64,000 nt of DNA from an uncultured Prevotella sp. (GTDB taxonomy: Bacteria > Bacteroidota > Bacteroidia > Bacteroidales > Bacteroidaceae). Both the position numbers and the translations under genes were made by a program. A model generated the notes under the pieces. The model ran no database searches, was not told the origin of the DNA, and saw only the letters and a list, made by a program, of their open reading frames with translations. The stretch covers positions 1 to 64,000 of the forward strand of contig CALUFM010000002.1 in the NCBI GenBank assembly GCA_944319935.1, written 5' to 3'. This document shows, in pieces, positions 17,504-26,419 of this stretch (positions are counted from its first letter, which is position 1; every line of letters begins with the position of its first letter).

Positions 17504-18658
17504 TTATTTCTTTGTGTTGTCGTTGAAAGTTGCAACACGGTTGAATTCTACCTGCTCGAACAGCTTGTCGGTAGCACCGCAGCCCTTGGTGGTGAGACGC
17601 TTAGAAGCAATCTTGTACTTGTTTACCAAAATCTTCTTAACAGCCTCGGCGCGAGCCTCAGACAGTTTCTGGTTGAGTTCGGCTGAGCCTTCGGGTGAAG
17701 CGTAGCCCTTGATTTCAACCTGAGCCTCGGGATGGTTCCTCATGTACTGTGCGATGAGTTCAATCGGAGCGTACTGAGCCGGGTCAACAACTGACTTGCC
17801 CTGGCGGAAGAGTACTGTCGGCTGCAGGTTTGTAACGGTTGCCGGCTTCTCATACTTGGGAGCGGGCTTGTTGTTGCAGTCGTCAAGAGCCTTCTGCAAG
17901 TCTGCGATTTGGCGGTCCTTAGCCCTGAGCTGGCCGTCCTTGTCGTTCAAGTCGCTGCGCAGGTCGTTAATTTTTGCGTTGAGGGCGTCAATTTCAGACT
18001 GGTCGCGCAGTTCGGCGATTTTGAAGTTGTGAGTGCCGTTAGAGTTCTTGAACTTGTAGATTACACCAACGTTGAGCTGGAAGCCAGACTCGTGTACATC
18101 GTGCTGTACCTCGTTGTCGCGTACCTGGTTGTTGCCAGCCAAAGTCCAAATCATGGCCGGTTCGATGTATACCTGCCAAGCCTTGCTTTCGCCAAGGTTG
18201 AAGGCGAAGTCGATGGCAGCCTTTGATGTGAGCTGGTTGTCTTTGTAAACGTCTGTCGGGTGACCGAAGATGTGGCCCCATCCAAGACCATAAAGCGCAG
18301 AAACCTCAAAGAGTCTCGGCTCGCCCTTGTATCCGCCGAACCAGTTGCTCAGGTTAACAGTTCCCAGCAAAGAGGTGTTCATAGAGCGTACGAACGTCTT
18401 GCGAGAAGCGTAAGGCTTGTTTGAGAAGTACAGGTTGCTCTCCAAAGCAAATCCGAATACCGGAGTAAAGTAACGACCAACACGGAGACCGAGGTTGGGG
18501 TTGAGGTCGCTCATCCATGAATGTCCTGTGGTCTTAGTAGCCAAACCACCGTTCAAACCGATGTACCAGTTGTCGAAAGTCTTGCTTTCCTGTACGGTTT
18601 GAGCTGAAGCAGAGGCGGTCATCGCCGCTGCGAACATCATTAAAAACAACTTCTTCAT
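17504..18658 (-). CDS. OmpA-family outer-membrane protein
   Basis: An outer-membrane barrel joined to a peptidoglycan-binding domain. Signal peptide MKKLFLMMFAAAMTASASAQ; a barrel of about 200 residues with alternating aromatic strands (GLNGGLATKTTG); a coiled-coil linker (about 215-260, DALNAKINDLRSDLNDKDGQ); and a C-terminal OmpA domain with NQKLSEARAEAVKKIL. The ATG at 18658 is chosen because it gives a proper signal peptide and fits the promoter at 18716-18748; an earlier Met adds 14 residues. Probably an abundant structural porin-like protein. Confidence 0.92.
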   Translation of the reverse strand: MKKLFLMMFAAAMTASASAQTVQESKTFDNWYIGLNGGLATKTTGHSWMSDLNPNLGLRVGRYFTPVFGFALESNLYFSNKPYASRKTFVRSMNTSLLGTVNLSNWFGGYKGEPRLFEVSALYGLGWGHIFGHPTDVYKDNQLTSKAAIDFAFNLGESKAWQVYIEPAMIWTLAGNNQVRDNEVQHDVHESGFQLNVGVIYKFKNSNGTHNFKIAELRDQSEIDALNAKINDLRSDLNDKDGQLRAKDRQIADLQKALDDCNNKPAPKYEKPATVTNLQPTVLFRQGKSVVDPAQYAPIELIAQYMRNHPEAQVEIKGYASPEGSAELNQKLSEARAEAVKKILVNKYKIASKRLTTKGCGATDKLFEQVEFNRVATFNDNTKK

Positions 18659-18715
18659 GTTTAAAAATTTTAAATTAATAATGTGATGACTTTCTGTCAT
18701 GTTTCTAATTTCGGT

Positions 18716-18748
18716 GCAAAAGTATGAAAGAATATTTACATGGCAAAG
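18716..18748 (-). promoter_or_regulatory. Promoter of the OmpA-family gene
   Basis: On the minus strand CTTTG (18744-18748), 19 bases, TACTTTTGC (18716-18724); 58 bases upstream of the start codon. A full consensus match. Confidence 0.8.
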
Positions 18749-18964
18749 CGATTTATCCTAAAACGCTGTCATTTCGGACAAATCATGCAAAAAATATGGA
18801 CATTAGGACAATATGGAAGCGGTTTGTAACAAATGTTAACATTAAATGTAAGTACAATTGCAATGTTTTTTCATCGTCGGCGGCTGTGTGCGCTCACGGC
18901 GTGGAGGTGAATGCTTATGGGCGAGGCGTTGGAGTGGGGTTGCCGGCTTGGTGAAAACGGTGGC

Positions 18965-19075
18965 GGGAACAAGCCTTTTGCAATAGGCCGTGTTTTAGCT
19001 TGCGGAAGATGGCCTTTTGCGCGCTGAAACGTGGCCTTTCAGGAGGCGGAAGGCCATGTTTTGCGGAATGCGTTG
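18965..19075 (+). repeat. Dispersed intergenic repeat, copy 2
   Basis: Contains TTGCGGAAGATGGCCTTTTG (19000-19019) and GTGGCCTTTCAGG (19031-19043), both identical to copy 1 at 5.6 kb but in closer order. The rest of 18749-19291 shows nothing else; its open frames look like by-products of GC-rich DNA. Confidence 0.65.
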
Positions 19076-19291
19076 TGTGCGGCGTGTTCTTGACTTGTGG
19101 TGGCGCAGGTTTTGCAAGGCCGTAGCCGGTCGTGTTTTTAGGCATGCGGAAGGCATCGGCAAGGTTGGTATAATATATATAAGGTGTAAGACTTCCACAG
19201 CAAAAGGCGTGCGCCTGTGCCGTATACGGCTGGATGCGTATGCGTGCATTTGCGCAAAAATAGCGGTTGTCGGCCGTTTCTCCCGTTTTTA

Positions 19292-19324
19292 TTTTGTATT
19301 TCGGCTTACTTGCATTATCTTTGC
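19292..19324 (+). promoter_or_regulatory. Promoter of the cobUTSC operon
   Basis: TTTTG (19292-19296), 19 bases, TATCTTTGC (19316-19324). Only about 25 bases separate the expected transcript start from the cobU ATG, so there is no room for a cobalamin riboswitch. Confidence 0.8.
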
Positions 19325-19353
19325 TACCCGAAAGACATGAAGCCTTTTGTGAA

Positions 19354-19881
19354 ATGAGAAAGATAATACTGATAACCGGCGGCCAGCGTTCGGGCAAGAG
19401 TGTTTATGCCGAAAAGCTCGCGCTTGAGCTTTCGCCGAGTCCCGTATATGTGGCTACCGCCCATGTGTGGGACGGCGAGTTTGCCGAGCGCGTGAGGCGT
19501 CATAAGGAGCGGCGCGGCGCATGCTGGACGAACATAGAGGAGGAGAAATACCTCAGCCGGCATGACGTGGGCGGCAGGGTGGCCGTGGTTGACTGCGTCA
19601 CGCTGTGGTGTACCAACTTCTTTTTCAATCGCGAAAGCGGTTTGGAGCAGCCTACCGTTGACGAGGCTTTGGACGGGATAAAGGCCGAGTTCGACAGGTT
19701 CACCGCCCAAGACGCGACATTCATCTTCGTGACAAACGAGATAGGGTGGGGCGAGGTAAGCAGCAACGCCGTGCAGCGACGCTTCACCGACATGCAAGGA
19801 TGGATGAACCAGTATGTCGCAGCCAAGGCTGACGAAGTGGTGCTTATGGTCAGCGGCATACCGGTAAGGATAAAAGGTTAA
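19354..19881 (+). CDS. cobU: Adenosylcobinamide kinase / guanylyltransferase
   Basis: Phosphorylates adenosylcobinamide and transfers GMP to it, activating the corrin for lower-ligand attachment. 175 residues. The P-loop GGQRSGKS lies at 8-15; VAVVDCVTLWCTNFF and the C-terminal FVTNEIGWGEVSSNAVQRRF are family hallmarks. An upstream in-frame Met at 19267 precedes the promoter, so the ATG at 19354 is used. First gene of cobU-cobT-cobS-cobC. Confidence 0.95.
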   Translation: MRKIILITGGQRSGKSVYAEKLALELSPSPVYVATAHVWDGEFAERVRRHKERRGACWTNIEEEKYLSRHDVGGRVAVVDCVTLWCTNFFFNRESGLEQPTVDEALDGIKAEFDRFTAQDATFIFVTNEIGWGEVSSNAVQRRFTDMQGWMNQYVAAKADEVVLMVSGIPVRIKG

Positions 19882-19914
19882 GGCAAGACAACTGAATTTT
19901 TTAAGAGTAAGACC

Positions 19915-20964
19915 ATGAGAGAATACTGCATCAAAAAACTTGAATATGATATTTTACCTGACATAAAGGATAAGATTGACAACCTTAACAAGCCCAAAGG
20001 CTCTTTGGGGCGGTTGGAAAGCCTGGCCGCGCAGGTGTGCCTGATACAGCGCACGCTGACGCCGGAGCTGAGGCATCCTTGCCACCTGCTGTTCGGCGGC
20101 GACCACGGCATTGAGCGTGAGGGCGTCAGCGCGACGCCGCGCGAGGTGACATGGCAGCAGATGGTCAACTTCTCACGCGGCGGCGGGGGTGTCAACATGT
20201 TTTGCCGCCAGCACGGTTTCAAGCTGTATGTCATTGACGTGGGCGTTGACCATGACCTGTCAGGCTTTCCCGGCATAATAAACCGCAAGATAGCATACGG
20301 CACGAACAACCCCCTTGAGTGTCCGGCAATGACACAGGAGCAGCTCGAACGGGCTATGGACATAGGTGCGGAGTTTGTGGATGAATGCCATCGTGACGGG
20401 TGCAACGTAATCTGTGTAGGTGAGATGGGGGCCGGCAACACTTCGCCCTCAAGCATATGGATGAGCGTGCTTGGCGATATTCCGCTGAGTGAGTGCATCG
20501 GTTCGGGTTCGGGGCTTGACGAGGCCGGGGTCAGGCACAAGTCTGACGTCCTTTCCGTGGTCACGGGCAAGTTGCTTTCCGGTATCGGCGAGGGCGGCGG
20601 TGTGGACTACGTGATGCGTTACTGCGGAGGCTTTGAGATGGTCAGTGCCGTTGGCGCGATGCTCAGGGCTGCGGAGCTTCGCTGCGTGATATTGGTTGAC
20701 GGCTTCATTATGACGGCGTGCGCCTTGGCGGCATGCGCGATATGCCCTGACGCGCTTGACTACATGGTGTTCGGCCACGTAGGCGGCGAAGGCGGACATA
20801 AGAAGCTGCTTGACTTGCTGCATGCCAAGCCTTTGCTGGATTTGGGCATGAGGCTCGGCGAGGGCACGGGCGCGCTTTGCGCTTACCCTCTGCTTGACAG
20901 CGCGGTGAGGATGGTTAACGAGATGAACAATTTTGACAATGCGCATATCACTAAATACTTCTAA
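19915..20964 (+). CDS. cobT: Nicotinate-nucleotide--dimethylbenzimidazole phosphoribosyltransferase
   Basis: Makes alpha-ribazole phosphate from the lower-ligand base and nicotinate mononucleotide. 349 residues, the usual length. The signature NKPKGSLGRLESLAAQ is near the N-terminus; the C-terminal MRLGEGTGALCAYPLLDSA carries the catalytic glutamate, and FGGDHGI and VGEMGAGNTS also match. It follows cobU by 33 bases and overlaps cobS by 26 bases. Confidence 0.96.
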   Translation: MREYCIKKLEYDILPDIKDKIDNLNKPKGSLGRLESLAAQVCLIQRTLTPELRHPCHLLFGGDHGIEREGVSATPREVTWQQMVNFSRGGGGVNMFCRQHGFKLYVIDVGVDHDLSGFPGIINRKIAYGTNNPLECPAMTQEQLERAMDIGAEFVDECHRDGCNVICVGEMGAGNTSPSSIWMSVLGDIPLSECIGSGSGLDEAGVRHKSDVLSVVTGKLLSGIGEGGGVDYVMRYCGGFEMVSAVGAMLRAAELRCVILVDGFIMTACALAACAICPDALDYMVFGHVGGEGGHKKLLDLLHAKPLLDLGMRLGEGTGALCAYPLLDSAVRMVNEMNNFDNAHITKYF

Positions 20965-21757
20965 ATGGTACGATAACGTATGGGCGGCGTTCATATTCTT
21001 CACGCGCCTTCCGTTGTGGCGGATTCATGAGCCGCCGCGCGAGTGTTACCGCGCCGTGGTTGAATATTGGCCTCTGGTGGGCTGGCTGACAGGTGCCCTC
21101 ATGGGCGGTGTGATTTACCTGGGCGGCATGTTCCTTCCTCAGGCGGTGGCCGTGTTGCTGGCGATAGCAGCCAGGATTTTGCTGACCGGCGCGCTGCATG
21201 AGGACGGTTTGGCTGACTTCTTCGACGGTTTCGGCGGCGGGGGAGGCGACCGTCGTCGCATATTGGACATAATGAAAGACTCACGCATCGGCACGTACGG
21301 TGTAATCGGCATTGTGATGTACCTGTTGTTGCTGTTCTTCCTGCTTACGTCCATGCCCGCGCCGCTGGCTGCCCTCGTTGTGTTCGCTGCCGACCCGTTC
21401 TGCAAGATGGTGTCAGGCCAGATAATATCGATGATGCCTTATGCCCGCAATGAGGATGAGGCGAAGGCCAAGGTCGTGTATCGCAAGATTAGCCTGAAGG
21501 CTGGCATACTATTGTTTGTACAGGGCGTGTTGCCGCTCGCATTGCTGGTTTTCGTTACGGACGGAGCTGTTCGTTGGGACTTGCTTATCTTCGCGCCCTG
21601 CCTTGTCATGTATTTCCTGTATTTGCTGATATGGCACAGGCTGCGCGGATATACGGGCGACTGCTGCGGGGCGATGTTCCTGTTGACGGAACTGTCGTTT
21701 TACCTATGTGCGACATATCAATTTATTGACAATAAAGCTTTATGGACATTGTTTTGA
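20939..21757 (+). CDS. cobS: Adenosylcobinamide-GDP ribazoletransferase
   Basis: Cobalamin-5'-phosphate synthase: joins adenosylcobinamide-GDP and alpha-ribazole (phosphate) at the inner membrane. 272 residues with several transmembrane helices. The motif HEDGLADFFDGFGGGG holds the conserved aspartates; ILDIMKDSRIGTYG is a second signature. The ATG at 20939 lies within cobT; a TTG two codons earlier is the only in-frame alternative nearby. It overlaps cobC by 16 bases, indicating tight coupling. Confidence 0.94.
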   Translation: MRISLNTSKWYDNVWAAFIFFTRLPLWRIHEPPRECYRAVVEYWPLVGWLTGALMGGVIYLGGMFLPQAVAVLLAIAARILLTGALHEDGLADFFDGFGGGGGDRRRILDIMKDSRIGTYGVIGIVMYLLLLFFLLTSMPAPLAALVVFAADPFCKMVSGQIISMMPYARNEDEAKAKVVYRKISLKAGILLFVQGVLPLALLVFVTDGAVRWDLLIFAPCLVMYFLYLLIWHRLRGYTGDCCGAMFLLTELSFYLCATYQFIDNKALWTLF

Positions 21758-22269
21758 TTAGACATACGAGTGTTGGCGTGCCAAAGGGCACTTGCTACGG
21801 ATGGAGCGACGTGCCTGTGGCTGAAACGTTTGAGCAGGAGGCGGCTGTAACCAAAAGCAATCTTGGCGACGGCGCGTTTGATGCCGTTTTCTCGTCGCCG
21901 CTTACACGGGCGAGGATGCTGGCCGGCTATTGCGGATGGCCTGACCCGATAATCGACGACCGCCTGAAGGAGATGAACATGGGCGACTGGGAGATGAAGC
22001 TTTTCGACGAAATAGAGGACGAAAACCTGCATAAGTGGTATGACGACTACATGAATCTTGCCGCCACCAATGGCGAGAGTTTCCCGTTGTTGTTCGCGCG
22101 AGTGGCCTCGTTCCTTGACGAGTTGAAGCGGAAACCTTACAGGCGTGTGGCGGTGTTCGCACATGGAGGCGTGCTTATTTGTGCCGGGATTTACGGCGGT
22201 TTGTTCCCCCGTGAGGACTGTTTCAAGCATCTTGTGCCTTTTGGCGGAATTGAAAAGATTTCCATTTGA
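21742..22269 (+). CDS. cobC: Histidine phosphatase, probable alpha-ribazole phosphatase
   Basis: A phosphoglycerate-mutase-like phosphatase of 175 residues. The catalytic histidine lies in LIRHTSVGVPKGTCYGWSDVPV; the CYG step after the motif is typical of CobC. A second arginine (SSPLTRARM) and the C-terminal VFAHGGVL complete the site. As last gene of cobUTSC it should remove the phosphate from alpha-ribazole or cobalamin phosphate. The start lies inside cobS. Confidence 0.88.
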   Translation: MDIVLIRHTSVGVPKGTCYGWSDVPVAETFEQEAAVTKSNLGDGAFDAVFSSPLTRARMLAGYCGWPDPIIDDRLKEMNMGDWEMKLFDEIEDENLHKWYDDYMNLAATNGESFPLLFARVASFLDELKRKPYRRVAVFAHGGVLICAGIYGGLFPREDCFKHLVPFGGIEKISI

Positions 22270-22282
22270 AATTGAACAAAAT

Positions 22283-22347
22283 ATGGCAAGGACTGCCTTC
22301 ACGCCTGCTTTTTTGATTTTTATGGGCGTGAAGGCAGTTCTTGCCAT
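22283..22347. terminator. 23-bp inverted repeat between cobC and the TPR gene
   Basis: ATGGCAAGGACTGCCTTCAC... (22283-22305) pairs with 22325-22347, one mismatch, loop of 19 bases containing a T run. It lies between convergent genes and starts 14 bases past the cobC stop. Confidence 0.85.
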
Positions 22348-22364
22348 TCGTCATGTCATTGGTG

Positions 22365-24347
22365 TTATTTGCTTTTTTTGCCCTTGCTGAATTTCTTTAT
22401 GGCACTGTAAGCGTCGTATAAGCCAAGCTCTCCGGCCTTGCTCAGGTCGCCGATGCCGGTGTCGTTGTCGCCGAGGTTGATGTGGGATATTCCGCGGTTG
22501 TAATACGCTTCGGCAAGTTTTGGGTCGATTTTTATGGCCGTGTCATAATCGGCTATGGCCTTTGCATAGTCTTTGTTGGCAGCGTAAAGGTTGCCTCGGT
22601 CGAAATACAAGTAGGCATTGTCCGGGTTCAGCTTGACAGCCATGTCCAAATCTGCAATCGCGCCAGCCGTCTTCAGTTTCACGTCTCCGCCTCGCGACGC
22701 CTCGTATTCGTTCATGCGTGCCTGGCATACGGCACGTTGCCAGTATGCCAATGACAACGTGCTGTCCGTTTGGATGTACGCTGTCAGGTCGCTGACGGCC
22801 TCAGCGTAGTTTTGGACAACGCTGTTGGCTACGGCGCGTTGCAATATCAGGCCTTTGTCACGGTCAAGGTCGCGTGACTCGTTTATTTTTACCGAAAGCG
22901 TGTCAATCAGCGTGAATACGCTTTTGGTCTCTTGCTCAGAAAGCGGTTTCACGCCACATCTGATATATAGTTTGCGGAGTGGCTTCTGGTTGAAATTGAA
23001 TTTCTCCACATCGTTGTCGAACGCTTGGTATGACTTGACCCCGTTGTCATATTGGCTGAACGAGATTTGGAACATGGGCAGGAGTACAACGTCGATTTTG
23101 CGGTTCTGTACGCGTCCGCGGTAAACAGTCGAGTATTCGTGCTGCACTGTATTGTCGTCAGCCACGACAAGCTGGTTGTATTTGTCGAAGTCAATCTCGC
23201 TTTTCTTCCTTACTTCGTGTTGTTTTTTCTTGCTCCAGCGTTGTTGCCGGCCATAATGTTTGTCCATCTGGGCCTTGAATATCTTGAATTCGTCAAGCTC
23301 GGCTTTGGCCGTAAGTCCTACTTTTCGGTAGCATCTTGCGCGGTTGTTCAGGCCGACCCAGAAGTTGGGGAATTGTTTTATGATTGTGGTGTAATCCCTG
23401 ATGGCACCGTAGATGTCACCAGTGCGCTCAAGCAGCAGGGCGCGGTTGTATATGGCCATGACGTTGCCTGGTTCAAGGTTGATGACATAGTTGAAGTCTT
23501 CGATGGCCCGGTTGTCGTCACCAACTTGCACGCGAAGCTGTCCGCGGTTATAATGCGCAAGGAAGTTGTTGGGGTCTATTTCTATTGCTTTGTCATAGTC
23601 GGCCAGCGCGCCGTTAAGATTGTTTATGTTGTATCTGGCCAATGCTCGGTTTACATAGTTTGACGCAGTTCCCGGCTTTAGGTGTATGGCTTTTGAGAGT
23701 TGCGTGTCGGCTGCTTTCCATTCTTCCTGTGACAGGCTAATCATCGCGCGGAAAGCCCACGTCTCACCGTCGTATGGGTCTATCTCCAAACTCTTGTCAA
23801 GGTATTTTGCGCATCCGGTCGTGTCTTTTTGCTGCATGCAGACCTCTGCTTTGAGAGAATACGCTTTTGCGTAAGTCTTCCACATGTTGACCATTGAGTC
23901 GAGGTCGGCGTTTGCGGCGTCATAGTCTTTTTTCTCGATTTTGCACAAAACGCGGTTGAACCACAGGTTTTTATTGTAAGGATTGAATTCAATTGTCTTG
24001 TCATAGTCTGCTATGGCCTCGTCGAACTTGTTCTGTTTGATGAAGCATAGCCCCCGCAGTTCAAAAAAATCGGGTACGTATGGGTTAAGTCTTATTGCTT
24101 CAGAGCAGTCTTTCTCCGCGCCGACGTAGTCGTCCAAGTAATATTTTGCGACTGCCCTCAAATACCAAGGTTCGTAAAGGTAGGGCTTTACGAGTATCAC
24201 TTGGTTGAAGTATTGTATTGACAGCACGTAGTCTTCGTAATAAAGCGCGCTTTTGCCGACGTCAATGAGCCTGTCCGTCCTGAATTGTGCGGACATGAAC
24301 ATCACCGGTGCCAGCAATGCCAATAATGACAAAATAAGCTTGCGCAT
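22365..24347 (-). CDS. Secreted TPR-repeat protein
   Basis: 660 residues with signal peptide MRKLILSLLALLAPVMFMSA. About twelve tetratricopeptide repeats fill residues 25-340 and 490-650, with typical phrases ALADYDKAIEIDPNNFLAHY and AYLYFDRGNLYAANKDYAKA. Between them is a non-TPR insert (about 345-485) with a basic stretch (RQQRWSKKKQHEVRKK) and several predicted strands. Probably a periplasmic scaffold; the partner is unknown. It converges on cobC across a shared terminator, and def lies 81 bases upstream on the same strand. Confidence 0.82.
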   Translation of the reverse strand: MRKLILSLLALLAPVMFMSAQFRTDRLIDVGKSALYYEDYVLSIQYFNQVILVKPYLYEPWYLRAVAKYYLDDYVGAEKDCSEAIRLNPYVPDFFELRGLCFIKQNKFDEAIADYDKTIEFNPYNKNLWFNRVLCKIEKKDYDAANADLDSMVNMWKTYAKAYSLKAEVCMQQKDTTGCAKYLDKSLEIDPYDGETWAFRAMISLSQEEWKAADTQLSKAIHLKPGTASNYVNRALARYNINNLNGALADYDKAIEIDPNNFLAHYNRGQLRVQVGDDNRAIEDFNYVINLEPGNVMAIYNRALLLERTGDIYGAIRDYTTIIKQFPNFWVGLNNRARCYRKVGLTAKAELDEFKIFKAQMDKHYGRQQRWSKKKQHEVRKKSEIDFDKYNQLVVADDNTVQHEYSTVYRGRVQNRKIDVVLLPMFQISFSQYDNGVKSYQAFDNDVEKFNFNQKPLRKLYIRCGVKPLSEQETKSVFTLIDTLSVKINESRDLDRDKGLILQRAVANSVVQNYAEAVSDLTAYIQTDSTLSLAYWQRAVCQARMNEYEASRGGDVKLKTAGAIADLDMAVKLNPDNAYLYFDRGNLYAANKDYAKAIADYDTAIKIDPKLAEAYYNRGISHINLGDNDTGIGDLSKAGELGLYDAYSAIKKFSKGKKSK

Positions 24348-24402
24348 AAAAACTTTTCCTGAAATACAATAAGACGCAGTGCGAAATACAATGTGGAAAA
24401 TT

Positions 24403-24422
24403 GTCGGGGCTTAGCCCCCGAC
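24403..24422 (-). terminator. Hairpin after def
   Basis: GTCGGGGC (24403-24410) and GCCCCCGAC (24414-24422); in the minus direction a short U-rich tract (AATTTTCC) follows. A moderate terminator. Confidence 0.55.
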
Positions 24423-24428
24423 ATGGTG

Positions 24429-24989
24429 TTATTTCCTGACGGTTTTAGTGCGATAGCCGCACCTGAAACGACCTTGCAGGATGGCTTTTAGCTTGCTCTT
24501 GATTAATTGTTTGCGTAGTGGCGACACGCGGTCGATGAACAGTTTTGCATCAAGATGGTCGAACTCGTGCTGCATTACGCGTGCAAGATAACCCTCAATC
24601 CATTCGTCATGTTCATTGAAATCTTCGTCGTGGTATTTTACGTGGATACGTGTCGGGCGTTTTACGCTCTCATGAATGCCAGGAACGGAGAGGCAGCCTT
24701 CCTCGGAAGAGTCAACGCTGCTGTCGTCATATTCAAGTATATGCGGGTTGATATAAGCTTTTTTGAAATCTTTGTATTCGGGCATGTCGTCGGAAAGAAC
24801 GTCAAGGTCAATGACAACGAGGCGGATGTTTAGTCCGACTTGCGGGGCGGCAAGTCCCACACCGTCGGATTCTGTGAGTGTTTCAAACATGTCGGCGATA
24901 AGCCCTTTGAGGTTGGGATAATCCTGGGTTATGTCCTGTGACACCTTGCGAAGCACGGGTTGCCCGTAAATGTAAATAGGTAATATCAT
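24429..24989 (-). CDS. def: Peptide deformylase
   Basis: Removes the N-formyl group from new proteins. 186 residues with the three class signatures: GVGLAAPQVG (43-52), EEGCLS (96-101, metal-binding C99) and HEFDH (141-145, catalytic glutamate between metal histidines). The start overlaps the yqgF stop by four bases, so the two genes are coupled. Confidence 0.97.
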   Translation of the reverse strand: MILPIYIYGQPVLRKVSQDITQDYPNLKGLIADMFETLTESDGVGLAAPQVGLNIRLVVIDLDVLSDDMPEYKDFKKAYINPHILEYDDSSVDSSEEGCLSVPGIHESVKRPTRIHVKYHDEDFNEHDEWIEGYLARVMQHEFDHLDAKLFIDRVSPLRKQLIKSKLKAILQGRFRCGYRTKTVRK

Positions 24990-25408
24990 CGTTTCCTTCT
25001 TGAAGATTCTAAATAGCTTTGTAATATTATTGTTGCACTTATTTCGTCCACTAATGCTTTGTCTTGTCTTTTTTTCTTGTGCAGACCGCCGTCGAGCATG
25101 GCTTTGTGCGCAAGTACGGATGTAAACCGTTCATCGTAAAATTCAATGGGAATATCAGGATAAGCCTTGCGCCAGCGGTTGGCGAACTGGGTTATCCTTG
25201 CCATGTTCTCGCTCGGGCTGCCGTCAGCTTGTTTGGGTTCGCCGATAATTATACGTTCTACGGGTTCCTTGGACATGTATTCACGAAGAAAATCGAACAG
25301 GCCTGACGTGGAAACCGTCACCAATCCGTTTGCGATAATCTGCAACGGGTCAGTGACGGCAATTCCTGTTCGCTTCTTGCCGTAGTCAATCGACAATATA
25401 CGAGCCAC
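24986..25408 (-). CDS. yqgF: YqgF/RuvX family nuclease
   Basis: A putative pre-16S rRNA nuclease / Holliday-junction resolvase-like protein with an RNase H fold. 140 residues. MARILSIDYGKKRTGIAVTD begins the fold with the first acidic residue (D7); GEPKQADGSPSEN and FYDERFTSVLA carry the remaining conserved motifs. Encoded between the SPOR lipoprotein and def. Confidence 0.94.
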   Translation of the reverse strand: MARILSIDYGKKRTGIAVTDPLQIIANGLVTVSTSGLFDFLREYMSKEPVERIIIGEPKQADGSPSENMARITQFANRWRKAYPDIPIEFYDERFTSVLAHKAMLDGGLHKKKRQDKALVDEISATIILQSYLESSRRKR

Positions 25409-25423
25409 GAAGTAAAGACGTTT

Positions 25424-25921
25424 TTATTTTTGGTTGTATAACAGCCAAGCGTCGGGATATTGTGAGCGAAGCTCGTTGCGGCTGCGAACTGCATCTGGTT
25501 TCGTGTCAAACGTTGCAGCTACGACACGGTACATCTGGTTGCCGGCGTTGTAGGCTACCTGCGCGTCATACCCCTGGCTCCTGAGCGTGCTTTGCATACC
25601 CTCTGCGTTTGCCTGTACAGAGAATGAGCCGACGATGACGCTGTAGCTCTTTAATCCCGCTCCGTTTACGACAGATAGCGATTCTTGCCTTACAGGCACG
25701 TTGTCAGCGTTGTCAACGACTACGGTTTCTGTTGCGGGCTTTTCTACTACCGGTGCAACTACGGCAATCTCCTCGTTGCCCTGGTTCTGCACCGTAGCGC
25801 GGTTCTCTTCTTGCGCCTTGGCTTTCTCGTATGCTTTCCTGTATGCGCTCTCTGATGATTTACAGCTTGTGAACGCCAAAGCCACGCAAAGGCCGGCGCA
25901 TGCAACCATGTATTTTCTCAT
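25424..25921 (-). CDS. SPOR-domain lipoprotein
   Basis: 165 residues; signal peptide with lipobox AFTSC (cysteine 20). A charged helical segment (YRKAYEKAKAQEENR) and a Val/Pro/Thr-rich linker lead to a C-terminal SPOR domain (about 90-165: YSVIVGSFSVQANAEGMQ), which in other bacteria binds denuded peptidoglycan at division sites. Ends 15 bases upstream of yqgF, so probably first gene of a unit with yqgF and def. No well-formed promoter was found; TAATTTCGC on the minus strand near 25974 is a weak -7 candidate. Confidence 0.82.
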   Translation of the reverse strand: MRKYMVACAGLCVALAFTSCKSSESAYRKAYEKAKAQEENRATVQNQGNEEIAVVAPVVEKPATETVVVDNADNVPVRQESLSVVNGAGLKSYSVIVGSFSVQANAEGMQSTLRSQGYDAQVAYNAGNQMYRVVAATFDTKPDAVRSRNELRSQYPDAWLLYNQK

Positions 25922-26074
25922 AATTTCTCGTTTTATTGTTTGGAGATTAAACTTTGTTTCCTGATATTTCGTGCGAAATTACATAAAAACGGATAAAAAT
26001 GTTGACAATGCGTGCATAAAGTTTGTTAAATCGGGAAAATACATTGTTTTTAACAAAAAAAACTTGCAAAAATG

Positions 26075-26105
26075 TTGATATTCGGGATTTTATCACTATT
26101 TTTGC
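26075..26105 (+). promoter_or_regulatory. Promoter of the YtxH/holin-like operon
   Basis: TTG (26075-26077), 19 bases, TATTTTTGC (26097-26105), then a leader of about 75 bases, very A/T-rich. Confidence 0.7.
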
Positions 26106-26184
26106 TATCAGCAAAGTAAAACCACGCAACAGTGGAATAACGAGCGTAATATAACATATTAATTAATAATTAAATTACAGTATT

Positions 26185-26403
26185 ATGAAAGCATTAGGTT
26201 ACATTGGCGCATTTTTAGGTGGCGCAATCGCCGGCGCGGCTTTAGGTTTGTTGCTGGCTCCGGAAAAGGGAAAAGACACACGTGAGAAAATAACGGATGC
26301 CATAGACGACTTCTGCCAGAAGCACAATATCAAGCTGAGCCGCAAGGAAATGAACGACTTGGCCGAGGATATTACAGACGCGGCAGACACGGAATTGGCT
26401 TAA
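26185..26403 (+). CDS. YtxH-domain small membrane protein
   Basis: 72 residues. One glycine/alanine-rich membrane helix (about 4-24, YIGAFLGGAIAGAALGLLLAP) followed by GKDTREKITDAIDDF, the YtxH pattern. The rest is an amphipathic cytoplasmic helix. YtxH proteins are linked to general stress in Firmicutes and are common in Bacteroidota beside phage-holin-like genes, as here. First of three close genes (16- and 7-base gaps). Confidence 0.82.
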   Translation: MKALGYIGAFLGGAIAGAALGLLLAPEKGKDTREKITDAIDDFCQKHNIKLSRKEMNDLAEDITDAADTELA

Positions 26404-26419
26404 ATCAATAGTTTTAATA

